Assembly: GCF_030272615.1 (NCBI RefSeq)
Contig: NC_081415.1
Coordinates: 103,098,796-103,162,795 of the forward strand
DNA from: Cryptomeria japonica
Lineage: Eukaryota > Streptophyta > Pinopsida > Cupressales > Cupressaceae
DNA: 64,000 bases
Reading direction: 5' to 3'
The first letter of the stretch is position 1. Each line of letters starts with the position of its first letter. Below, piece after piece: positions 34,026 to 45,521 of the stretch. Both the position numbers and the translations under genes were made by a program. Under the pieces are notes generated by a model that was given only the letters and a program-made list of their open reading frames with translations, was not told the origin of the DNA and did no database searches.

Positions 34026-36347
34026 CTTGTCCCTTTTTGCATTTAACATCCTTGTTGTAGATTTTGTGTTTTGAAGTTGCAGATCTGACATTTTCGATAG
34101 CATTTTAATATTTTCACGTTTGCGTACTTTCGAATCGTGTTTTTGATTTTCTGGCGCATCTACGACATCTGGAACCGCGTCTATGTTATCGACAGTATTT
34201 TATTTTGCAGATTTCAGAAATCGTGTTTGTGTTCCTTAGTCGCGTATGTGGTGTTTTTAGACGCGTCTGTGTCCAGAAGTCGCGTCTAGGTTACGAAGCC
34301 GCGTCTGTGTCTCACAGAGCAGCATTTGTGTCTCACAGAGCCGCGTCTGCGTCATGAAGTCACGTCTATGTCGAAGGTAACCGCGTCTGTGTGCATCAGT
34401 TTTAAATTTATTTATTTTTTTAGGTTTTCATTTTTCATCATTTGGTCTTGCATTTAATGTTTCAGATCTGATTTATTTTGAGCTAACATCTTCAGATCTA
34501 GCTAACAAAATTGGTGCAGCTTGTCTTGAAAGAAAAATCGTTTGGTTGAAGGCCCCTATTTTCACAAAGTCTTTTGGATCTAAAAATTACCTAAGTTGTG
34601 TGCTTGCAGGAAGGGGTGATTATTTCAAACAATCCAAACTACTAACAAAGCTTTGTTGCAGGTCCTTGGCAAGGGTTTTTGGATTTTTATTGTGTGTCTT
34701 GTTTTCATAGACTAGCAAACACTTCAATTGGTGCACTAAAATTGAATCATTGTCTTTTGTGTCTTGAGCAATAGGCTCTTTTTGTTTAATATTTAGAGGG
34801 CCTATCTTCCCGTGTGGTCATTAGGACTACTAGTGAGAAGAGAATGACCCAAGTGGTAGCGAGGAAAACCCACCTCTTCTGAACCACTATAAACAACTGT
34901 ATTCATGGTGAAAACTATGGACAACGTGTGCTGATTAGTTCATACCGACACTATGTCTCCCCATAAACCCGTTTGATCAAATTTATTTGATCATTTGTAG
35001 GGCATAACCCCTACCGGCTGGGAGCCTTCTGTATTTACAAAGCTGAAAGTGCCGCATGTATGGCCACACGAGCGGATGCCCTTACTAGCACCTTTTTGTT
35101 TTAGAAGCCCAAATCCTTCTAGTTGTTGGGGCAGGAGGTCAGACCTCTGGTAGCGGCCCACACACATACAGTTCTTAGTAGAGATACAAAGTTCACCATG
35201 GGGAGTTTTTGTGGGAACTGATGCTTGGCTGACCCGAGAAGTGAGTGCCGAGGGTGGAGCCAGTGAGGTCAAACATCTAAGTATCCGCTCTAAATAGCGT
35301 AGCCTCGGGGGTAAAACCCCATGTGGGATCAACAACTATTGTCTTGGCCAGCCATAAGAATTGTACTTGACTTATTTTAAACATTCAAACATTCAAGACC
35401 AAATAGAAAAACATTGTGTCTTTTGTGTCTTCAAGTGTATGCAAAAAAATTTTACATCAAACAACACACTTTTTTTTTTGGAGTCATTTTGAGTTTAGAC
35501 ACTTGCAAACATTGGGTCTTCATCAACACTGTGTCCTCTTGTCACGAAAAATAGTCAAACAGTCAGATTTGGTCACAACAAAACGACTTCATGGATTGGA
35601 AAAAATTGCACAAATTTTGCAGAAACGCATCTGTGTTTGACATAATAGCGTTTGTGTTGTATAACCGCATCTGTGAAGGGTAGAAACACGTCTGTGTTTC
35701 TAGAATCAATAGTGCACTTTGCAAAAATATCATAAGCGTGTCTGTGTTAAACAGAACCACGTCTGTGTTAGGAAATCACGTCTATGTTAAACAAAACCAT
35801 GTCTATGTCAGGAAATCGCGTCTGTGAAGTATGCAGGCGCGTTTGTGATTAGAATTGAAAAAAAAAAAAAAAAACCTTTACAGTCCAGCAAACAAGAGAA
35901 ATCAGTTTCGGAATTCTTGAGCTTCCTAGGTCATTTCTTCAGGGTTCATTTAGCATTCAACCTATCTTTGGGTCTCACATAGTCCATCATTGCTTCACAT
36001 CTCACATTACAGTCACATTTGTCTAAACTTGAGTCACAAGCTCACTTGCTTGTCCTCATCATACTTTGTCAACACACTACATACAACAACATTTTGCTAA
36101 GTGGTCCCTCATCAAGGTCTCTCACCTTTGGGTCTCATTTGGTCTTACTTAGAGTCAAGATCAACTTACCTCATCAAGAGAAACTATCCTCTCTTTGGAA
36201 GTCACACCAACTCTACTACATACATACTTGGTACACTTTGGACATTGCAAGTACACTTCAGATTCATTTACATTCCATCCAACACTTGGTCTTCCATACT
36301 TTTTCCATTTTCATCTAGTCTCACACATCTCGGTCAATACCTAGTTC
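34026..36347 (+). other. Element C leader with two CGCGTCTGTGT arrays
   Basis: The first array (about 34130-34395) has roughly ten copies of CGCGTCTGTGT or variants about 20 bp apart. The second (about 35626-35850) has about ten more. Between them is a more GC-rich block (34900-35340), conserved in element A, that includes GAACCACTATAAA near 34880. An A run is at 35858-35875. No protein-coding signal is credible before the gag ATG at 36348. Confidence 0.75.
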
Positions 36348-38263
36348 ATGGTTGAAACTCGTCTTCAAAAATCTAGGAGAGAAACTAAAGAGGCTCAAGA
36401 GTCCGCAAACATGAGTGTCTATGAGTATGACAATAATGTCTTTTTCAATACTGATCATAACACATTACCTGACATGGATGCCTATAGAAACATTCCAAAT
36501 GTTGAGAACATGGACACTACAAACAACAATGATACACACAATGATGATATGGACAACTTTTCAGTACATTTAGCAGATGTGGAAGAATCCATTATGTATC
36601 CCCATTTCAATCGACTGATTGAGGAAATAATGAGGAGGGATAGAAAATACTTCCTACAAATGATGGCACAAAGTGGAGCCAAGATACCTCATGATTTTGA
36701 CATGTCTCAAATAATGGAAAACTGCCCTTTGCAACAAACTCACTCCAACATGGATCAAAGGAGGCCTAATAGTGGAGGAAATAGAGGACCACATATGGTG
36801 CTTGAATCACCATCATCTTTGTTTCAAAAACCAGAGGTCCCACATACACATGGTCAAGCATATGATACTCACCTTCGCAGAATCAACCACCAAAGCAATT
36901 GGATATTCAAAGGCATGCTCAAAATTTGGACACAAGGAAACCCCGTGTCAAATTTGGGGGCAACACATTAGAACATGACATGCCTGTAGAGTATGGTATA
37001 CATGGACAAAATAGATATTTCGTTCCTCAACATGAATCTATACCAAGTGGTCCATATATGCAGCATCACTATAGACCTCCTCCATATGAACATGTGTATG
37101 ATCAATATCATCCATATATGTAACATGCTCCTCCTCCAATTGGTGCCTCAAGCATGGGGTATGGTCCAAGAAGTTGATCTCCACCTAAGAGCAATTTGGA
37201 GCAACAAATCAGGGACCTACAAAAGAAAATGGAGGACATAAATACACCAAATCCAACATACACAATGAGAGACATATGTCCCTATCCATTTGACAAGAGC
37301 ATTCCAATGCCTCCTTTTCCTACACCCTTTGTGAAGGCTAAGTTTGATAAGTACAGAGGAAAAGGGGATCCTAAGGCACACATAAGATAGTTTTTCACAG
37401 CCTGCATTGAGGTAGCAGCAGAAGAGACATATTTAATGAGATTATTCCCACAAAGCTTAGGTGATCAAGCTATGGAATGGTTCTCCCAACTCCCACCTGG
37501 TATTAAGTCATGGGGTGACTTAGCAGAGGCATTTATCCAACATTTCTCCTACAACATAGAGACAGACATATCAGTCACTACTTTGTGCAACACCAAGCAA
37601 AAAGATGGAGAGTCTTTTTCATCATTTTTACAAAGATGGAGGAATCTAGCTAGCAGATGCTCTTGTGAAATTCCACAAAAACAAATGGTAGAAATGTTCA
37701 CCCAGAATGTTAACAAAGACATTGGCTATGATCTAAGGAAAGCTTGTTTGTCCACCTTCAAGGACGTCATTGAAAAAGGCTTAGCAACAGAGAAGGTCCT
37801 AATTGAACAAGGAGTTATTAAGATATTCAAGGAAAGCAAAGATGACTTTAAAGGAAAAGACAAGCCAAGATTTTGGAATAAAAACAAGAACACAGTCAAT
37901 GATGGTGTTGTTGATGCCAACACAATGTGACCCAAATTCATTTTTTCCGGATCAGTCTCTACAAACAATCAAGTGAATACTCAAACAACTTCCAAATCAT
38001 GAAGGAAGTACACCCCATTGGGAGAACCACTTGAGTCAGTTTTCAAAAAGCTAGTGGCAAACAAGGTAATCACTATTCCAGATTTTCCTCCATATGAGCC
38101 AAAGGTCAAACCAAATTGGTGGAATGATGATGAATATTGTGAATTCCATAAAAGCAAAGGTCATAAAATAGGAAATTGTCATTGACTGAAGAACATCATA
38201 CAAGATCTCATTGATAGAGGTGACATTGAGATTGAGGGATACTCATACAATCAAGAACATGAG
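36348..38263 (+). pseudogene. Element C gag
   Basis: It starts MVETRLQKSRRETKEAQES at 36348. A frameshift lies near 36900-36970, after which one frame continues into pol. The core reads RDICPYPFDKSIPMPPF, KFDKYRGKGDPKAHIR, then SLGDQAMEWFSQLPPGI and FLQRWRNLASRCSCEIP, ending in a knuckle-like CEFHKSKGHKIGNC near 38140. Stops near 37121, 37388, 37928, 38000 and 38184 fit Gln or Arg codons by comparison with element B. It is longer at the N terminus than a typical gypsy gag. Confidence 0.88.
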
Positions 38264-39388
38264 ATGTTTAAGGAACCATTCCCAAAACATGACAAGGGAA
38301 AAGCTAAAGCCATAGATGACCAAACCAACTATACCAGAGCAACCTATAACTATGATTCAACTATCAATCACATTTTGATGGACAATTACGTCTCTACCAT
38401 TATCATCAAGGACAAAAACCCTGAGAATTCTACCCGGAGACCCAAGATTGTCCTAAAAGGTGTTGGATCTTCTTCCGAACCTACCTCTGACTGTCATGTT
38501 ACAACCCGTCGAGGTAAAATCACTTTGCAAGGTGCTCCAGCCAAGAACACCGCTTCTTCATCAACTAAGCCTGAGTACGACCTTGTAGAACAGTTAGGGA
38601 AGACACCCGCGCTCATCTCCATCCTTGAGCTCTTACGCATATCCCCCGCACATAAAGCCATTCTTGATAAAATCTTGAGAGACACTGCCATTCCTACTGA
38701 TCTGAACGTGGACCAGTTTCAAGCCATGGTGGGATACCTTTCCATTCCACACTCCCTTACATTCACAGAAGCCGATGATGCCTCCGTAAGTCAGCCACAT
38801 AATGCACCATTACACATTGAGGCCTTCATACACAAACATCGAATAAAATGAGTCCTGATAGATTGAGGAGCTAGTCTAAACATTTGTACATTGAGCACAA
38901 TTAAATAATTGGGATATTCTGATAAGGCTGTGAATTCTACAAATCAAATCACCATCAAGGCATATGATGACAAAGAGTGTTTGTCTAAGGGCACAGTCAC
39001 CTTACCTCTCAGAGTTGGGCCAGTTACGAAGGATGTGGTTTGTCAAGTCTTGGATCTAGATCTCACTTATAATATATTGCTAGGACGTCCTTGGCTTCAT
39101 GAAATGAGGGCAGTCCCATCTACATATCACCAATGCATTAAGTTTCCTCACAATGGAGTGGAGGTAACAGTTAATGGTGATCCTAATCAGTTCATATATT
39201 GCAATAACCTGAGATCAAAAACTGAGACCATCATTCCCAATAATCGCGAAGCTGTTCCTTCTTCAGCATACATTGATCCTAAGTCATTAAAACCTTCGAC
39301 ATCAAAACAAGGTGAGCTTAAAGGCAAATTCCAGGACAAGGGCATGGGGGAATACACTTTAAATTAGACCATGTAGTTATGACAAGTC
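38264..39388 (+). pseudogene. Element C protease
   Basis: An aspartic protease read from LVEQLGKTPALISILELLR, then VLID followed by GASLNIC, and later YNILLGRPWLHEMRAVPS. A TGA at 38864 sits inside the catalytic triad itself, and another at 38849 matches a TGA in element B. Three further stops cluster at 39365-39382. The frame is continuous with gag and with the G-patch that follows. Confidence 0.85.
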
Positions 39389-40312
39389 ATGAGTTCACCA
39401 AAAGAATATGGAAGACCGCATCCTAACAAGCAAGTATCCATCACGGTACTCAAATGGGACCCTACTACCTTTCAAAGATGGGGTGAACTGGAAGAGGAAG
39501 ATTTATACAAAATGCTTTACAAAGACATTGAAGATGATACACAAGATCACATCAGTCTACCATGTGAGAAATATGGCAAAGGCTTCAAGATTCTACAAAA
39601 ATTTGGGTATGATGGAAAAAGCCCTCTTGGGTTACGAAAGGAAGGCATCATTGAACCTTTACAACCTGAATTGACTTTCAAAAAGGAACGCTCGAAGGGA
39701 CTTGGTTTCTTGACTTCCAAGGTCCACACTCAAAGGACAGAAGAATCCTTACAAATCAAACCTACCAAAATTCAACAAGAGGATCGCTATTCCACAGACT
39801 CCAATGAATGGGAATGGGGTTCAGACAAATCCTCCAGTGACTATGTGCTCACCAAAACATTCAGAGAGCTAGATGAACCCACAAAAGAAGAGGAATTTTA
39901 CAAAAAGTTCAAAGTTGGTCAAGAAACAACCCATGAGGATTCCACACTGTCCTTGTCTCAAGGTCCCAGGTTGAAATCACATAGGATGAGAACACCTATC
40001 CCAGAATGCGCTACTAGTGATGATAATTTGGATTCGTTCGTGATCGAGACTGATGAGGAGAGTGCCATCGATGACCTCGATAATTACCTGGACATACCCG
40101 AATATAACTGCATCTTCACTCTTAGCTCCGCTAACTTTGAAGACATTAAAGGCCTTCCCCTTGTTCACCACCAACTCATTGACTGGGATCATGAAGGACC
40201 TGCACAGTTTGACACATTCCAAAATGATGAAGCCTTTATTGACTATCTTGGCATATGAGATGATCTTCCTCCTGGGGACCATAAAGCGGGATACACTATA
40301 GAACTCAACAGC
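39389..40312 (+). pseudogene. Element C G-patch domain and acidic linker
   Basis: A 289-codon open stretch. A G-patch is well preserved at about 39560-39710: YGKGFKILQKFGYDGKSPLG, then EGIIEPL and SKGLGF, with the spaced glycines expected. The rest is acidic and Ser-rich and probably disordered. It sits between protease and polymerase in one frame. G-patch domains recruit DEAH helicases or bind nucleic acid in other proteins; a role in reverse transcription or packaging here is inference. It ends at a TGA near 40256. Confidence 0.8.
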
Positions 40313-41539
40313 GTGGCATATTTTGGTGAGGGTGTCAGACCTTCCAGTCAAAAAAATGTGAAAATAAGAACAAACCAAGGGTCTTATGGCGAAAACCACA
40401 CTGTGGCATTGTCTAACCCCAAAAAAGTTAAAAGAAAGGATGTATCTGAGGGCAAAAACCTCACTGAGGCACCCGAAGATGGAAGGCTCGACATTCTCCC
40501 AGCATCATATGAGGAAAAGTCATCCATGTTGGTAGAGGAGACTATCAAAACCAACATTGGTACAGAAGAGGTGCCACACAACATATTCCTGGCTCAATCA
40601 TTGACGGAGTCAAAAAGGTCAAAATTCATAAGTTTCTTCAAAGATCGACAAATCAACTTTTCATGGTCATACACTGATATGCCTGGATTAGATCCAGATT
40701 TGGTAATGCATCATTTGACAGTTAAACCGGGGGCAAAACCAGTGAAACAGAAATTATGAAAGATGCATCCACAAGTGGCATTACTAGTCAAAGTAGAACT
40801 TGAGAAATTATTGGATGTCAGATTCATACGCCCAATAGATTATCCTGAATGGATCTCCAACTTAGTGCCTGTAAGTAAACCAGATCGCAGCATCAGAATA
40901 TGTACAGATTTCAGAGACATCAACAAAGCTTGTCCAAAGGATGACTTCCCATTACCAAATATTGACTTGATTGTCGATCTCACAGCAGGTCATGAAATGT
41001 TATCGTTGATGGATGGATTCTCTGGTTATAATCAAATAAAGATCGCACCCGAGGATCAACACAAAATATCATTCACTTGTCCTTGGGGAACTTTCTTCTA
41101 GAATGTCATGCCCTTCGGGCTAAAAAATGCAGGTGTTACATATCAAAGAGCCATGACTACTATCTTTCATGATCTCATGCACGTAACTGTGGAAGATTAT
41201 GTCGATGACCTCTTGGGCAAATCAATAGACAGAAATACACATTTGGACATACTTTCAGTCGTCTTTGATCGGTTGGAAAAATACAAAGTAAGATTAAACC
41301 CCAAGAAATGTGTATTTGGAGTAACCTTCGGGAAGCTCCTAGGATTCATTGTATCCAAAAGAGGAATCAAAGCTGATCCAGCAAAATTCAAGGCCATCTT
41401 GGAGATGCAACCACCAAGAAATATCAGTCAACTTCGGTCCTTACAAGGCAAACTCCAGTCCATACGAAGATTCATAGCACAACTTGCAGATAAGTATAAT
41501 CCTTTTCAGCACTTGCTACATAAAAACATCAAATTCAAA
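40313..41539 (+). pseudogene. Element C reverse transcriptase
   Basis: A short conserved lead-in (HTVALSNPKKVKRK, NLTEAPEDGRLDILPAS) precedes the polymerase. Blocks: SWSYTDMPGLDPDLVMHHL near 40660, FIRPIDYPEWISNLVPVSK, RICTDFRDINKACPKDD, DGFSGYNQIKIAPEDQH, MPFGLKNAGVTYQRAMT and the catalytic YVDD near 41197. The stop at 40757 is an Arg position in B. The TAG at 41099 is shared with B. Confidence 0.92.
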
Positions 41540-42796
41540 TAGGATGATAACTTTCAATAGGCTTTCCAGACACTCAAAGATTATCTTCTGAATCTGCCAA
41601 TTCTGATGCCACCAGTTCCAGATCAGCTTATGTTACTATACATATCAGCTACTCCAACAGCACTGGGGGCACTCTTAGTACAACAAATTGCTGAGGGCAA
41701 GGAAAAAGTAGTATACTATATCAGTCGCACATTGGTGGGATATGAGCTAAACTACACACCAATTGAGCGTGCATGTCTCGCCATGGTCTTTGCCACACAG
41801 AAATTATGACATTACATGCTCACTCATAAGACTAAGTTGGTTGCAAGAATCGATCCATTGAAATACCTTGTCAATAAAGCAACCCTTACTAGGCGACTGG
41901 CCAAATGGGTAATGATCCTAAGCAAATTCAACATCGAGTATGTGGACATAAAAGCAATAAAAGGACAAGCCATCGCAGATCAATTAGCAGATGCCCCCAT
42001 GATAGATGATATTCCTCTAAGTTCAAAATTTCTAGATGAATCTATTTTAACAATGTCACATGCAAAGCCATGGCAACTGTACTTTGACGGCTCATACACA
42101 CAGCATGGGGCAGGAGCTGGCATCCTCTTTATAACTCCTCAAGGGGATTCTATACCAAAGTCATACCACTTATCATTTCCTTGCATTAACAATATAGTGG
42201 AATATGAGGCATTAACAACTGGATTACGGATCGCAGTTCAGTGGAAAATCTAGGAACTTCGTGTTTTTGGGGACTCTCAACTTATAATCCGTCAAGAAAC
42301 TAATGATTACCAAACAAAAGATGAAAAATTAATGCCTTACAAACAAATGGTGGATGACGTGAAACAACACTTCACAAAGATAGATTTTGAGCAGATACCA
42401 AGAGAGCAGAATCGCGTCGCAGATACCATGGCTACAATTGCTTCACTGATCGATCTACCTCCAAATGAGACCTGCTATGAGTTCTTGGTGGATAACCTTT
42501 TGGTTCCTTCATATGAGATCATTCCTACTGAGATGATATGTGTTGTCGGTCCCGAGTCCCAGTTATATGGTTCCATTTTCACATACCTTCGTGACAATAC
42601 CCTACCTCCTAATCTATCAAATAACCAATGTCACACTTTCATTCGCCAATCCTCTTGATATGTCATTTTAGCTGATATCCTATACCAGCAAGGTCTAGAT
42701 GGCACTCTTCTTAGATGTTTAGAAAGCGACGAGGCTCAGATTGCGTTATGGGAAGTACATAAAGGGATATGTGGTCCACATGCTAGTGGTCCTACC
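41540..42796 (+). pseudogene. Element C RNase H and second RNase H
   Basis: The first RNase H spans about 41560-41900 (MLLYISATPTALGALLVQQ, VVYYISRTLVGYELNYTPIE). The second spans about 42070-42440 (WQLYFDGSYTQHGAGAGILF, NIVEYEALTTGLRIAVQWK, FGDSQLII, QNRVADTMA) with its acidic residues in place. Stops at 41540, 41558, 41807, 42251 and 42656 each correspond to Trp, Gln or Arg in B. The stretch after 42450 leads into the integrase zinc finger. Confidence 0.88.
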
Positions 42797-43819
42797 TTGG
42801 CCAAGAAACTCATCAGGACTGGATATTATTGGCCCAATATGGAAAAGGACTCATATCAGTTTGTCAAGAAGTGTAAGAAATGTCAAATTCATGGAGACCT
42901 CATACATGCACCAGCACAAGAACTTCAACCAATTGCGTCTCCTTGGCCCTTTTGTCAGTGGGGACTCGATCTCATAGGCAAGATTCACCCTCCTTCTTCC
43001 AATGGTCATAAATTTATTATCACTACCATAGAGTATTTCACAAAATGGATTGAAGTTGTACCTCTCACACAAGTCACTAGAAAACAGATTGCTATGTTCA
43101 TCCTCAACTATATCATTTGCCGCTACGGTATTCCTGTTTCCATTATCACTGATAACGAGCGTCCCTTCAAAAATCAGGATGTTCGTGAACTCTGTGACCG
43201 CTTCCATATTTCCCATCGTTTCTCCACGCCATATTACCCCCAAGGTAATGGTCAAGCTGAGGCGTCTAATAAGACAATCCTTAAAATCCTCAAAAAGATA
43301 GTCGACGACGCTGGCCGTAATTGGCATAGCCAACTTTATTCTGCACTTTGGGCCTACCGCACAAGCGTCCGCACACCTATAGGAGCTACACCTTATTCAC
43401 TTGTCTTTAGTGTTGAAGCCATCTTTCCTATTGACATCGAGCTACCCTCTTTACAGGTCTCTTTGCAAAACATCATCAGTGATGAAGACTATAGGGTCTC
43501 TCGCTTACAAGAGCTTGAACTACTAGATGAACGAAGACAAACTGCTTTTAATCATCTCAAGGCTTACCAACAACGAATGAGTCGCAGCTACAATCACAAG
43601 GTCAAGCCTCACACATTTGAGGTAGGTGACTTGGTTCTCAGAGAAAACCCCAAAAATCAGCAAGACAAAGAGAAGAAGGGCAAGTTCGAACCAAATTGGC
43701 TTGGTCCTTACATCATTACAGCAACATATGGATCTGGGGCATATCAGCTCTCAACTACAGAAGGTGAACCTTTGGAGGATCCTATCAATAGCATGCACCT
43801 TCGCAGGTTCTACACATAG
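42797..43819 (+). CDS. Element C integrase, uninterrupted segment of the polyprotein
   Basis: 340 codons without a stop. It covers TGYYWPNMEKDSYQF, the CKKC half of the HHCC finger, the core with D (GLDLIGK), D (IITDNERPF) and E (GQAEASNK) all present, and a C-terminal domain, GKFEPNWLGPYIITATYGSG, ending RRFYT before a natural stop. The residue after the second Asp-Asn is Glu, where Gly is usual. The ATG at 42797 is not a real start: the protein would be cut from the polyprotein, whose upstream part is broken. I see no chromodomain. Confidence 0.85.
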   Translation: MAKKLIRTGYYWPNMEKDSYQFVKKCKKCQIHGDLIHAPAQELQPIASPWPFCQWGLDLIGKIHPPSSNGHKFIITTIEYFTKWIEVVPLTQVTRKQIAMFILNYIICRYGIPVSIITDNERPFKNQDVRELCDRFHISHRFSTPYYPQGNGQAEASNKTILKILKKIVDDAGRNWHSQLYSALWAYRTSVRTPIGATPYSLVFSVEAIFPIDIELPSLQVSLQNIISDEDYRVSRLQELELLDERRQTAFNHLKAYQQRMSRSYNHKVKPHTFEVGDLVLRENPKNQQDKEKKGKFEPNWLGPYIITATYGSGAYQLSTTEGEPLEDPINSMHLRRFYT

Positions 43820-45521
43820 CTCTTTGGAATATCCTAATTCAAAAAATACAAAAAAATCAAAAAATTTCAAAAATACAAAAAAAATTATAAAACAAAAAAT
43901 ATTGTTACTTGGTGAAAACCTGGCAAACAGGCGCCTTGTGACACAAAAAACATTGAAAAATTGAAAAAAGTAAAGAAATTTTTTTTTCGTCCAATGGTGA
44001 AAACCACTTTGGTGGCGCCCTGGGCAAGTACCATGGTGAAAACTGAGTCACCAGCACCATGCGTAGAGACATTGCTCCTCCCTCCTTCAGGATTCACTTT
44101 CATCCTTTCACTTTGCACACACTCACAACCTATTCATCCATAATAAACTTACCCATTCCCATCATGGCTTGTTATTGATCTACCCAAGATTGATTAGCCA
44201 TTCATAATAAACATCCCTTTTCACCCCTTTCCATCCATAATAAATCAGATCAGATTTTATCTGTGGCTAAGGCAAATCCTACGTCTAGTGATGGGTGTGG
44301 AACTGAGAACATCACATGTTTCGAGGAGTATAGTTTCTTCCAGCTTCCTTCAGTCTATCCGTGCACAATTCGCAATAAAGCAACATTTGCATCACAGATC
44401 CGCAATAAAGTTTCATCTTCTCCGCAATAAAGTATCATGGATTCAGTCAATTTCAGATGAGACACAACAGCAACAATGGGCTACAACAAAATCAAATCTT
44501 TCAACAGACTTAGACAACATATGGTTCAGTGCTATCTATCCTTTCTGTGAAAGTAAACATTGTGACCACAATCAAATAACTTATACAAGTGACAAGAGAC
44601 ACTAAATTTGAGGACTACAGTGGATGTTAGTGTCGAGTCTTGGTGTTATTTTGATTTTATCTTTTGGTGACATGTCTTTTAACTTTTTTAGGATGTCTTT
44701 GACTAGAGATTCTATTGTCAGGATGTCTTTGACTAGAAAGGCAAGGATGGGGTATCATCACCTATTTGTATTTGCTATCTGTGGATTGTCTTTTAGTAAT
44801 GCTATGACTTGTCCAAGGATATGAGGACACTATGAGTCTAGTATGAACTGGGGCATTCCTTGTTTGTGACTGTCTTATCTCCATGCAAACAAGTACAATG
44901 ACTTTCTGGGTCGAACATATGCCTTGATTGTCATAACCTACTTGCCATAATAAAGCTCAATGATGATAACGCACAAGAAGCTCTTTCACTTTCATATCTT
45001 CTATCTTTCATCCCCCTTCCTTGATTGACTTCCATCATCCTTCTCGAATTCGCGTAGCCTGCTATCACATGACTGAGTATAATGACACACCAAAAACATT
45101 TGCATTTCATGTAGTTGCACCTGCATTACCACATATAAGCATTTCATACATACATATAGATATCACAATTGCATCACATCCTGCACACAACACCTGTTAG
45201 CACAATTTACATTTGCATTATCATATTCATCTGCATTACATACATTCACATTTGCATCATGCATACACATATTAATCATAAAAGAACAAAAATATTGCAT
45301 GGCATCATATACATATTTGCATCCATATCATAAGAATCGCATAAAAACATCTCATCACATAGGTACACATGCATATAGCTGCCGCAAAGATGAATCATCT
45401 CATATATATAAAAATTGTCATGATACAATGATGTCAAAATCATATGGCTACAATCACCTGAAGGTGTCTACATCATCATACAAAAATGATACAATACTGA
45501 TACATAGGGAGCCCTCTACGG
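43820..45521. other. Element C 3' spacer, A-rich then CAT-rich
   Basis: Low-complexity sequence similar in character to 26603-29224 of element B, with A-rich phrases at 43840-43980 and CATT/CATA phrases at 45090-45420. A block at 43985-44065 (GGTGAAAACC phrases) recalls 26700-26790 in B. No gene is supported; frames at 44288 and 45299 do not match anything. Confidence 0.6.

Noticed and set aside
34900-35345. Structured RNA or rRNA fragment, from the GC-rich block in the leader
   Set aside because: I could not match it to 5S or other rRNA by eye. It is conserved with element A only, so it is better treated as element leader.
35563-35850. Possible CRISPR-like array from regular short repeats
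   Set aside because: The repeats are degenerate 11-bp words about 20 bp apart without unique spacers of set length, in a eukaryotic retroelement leader.
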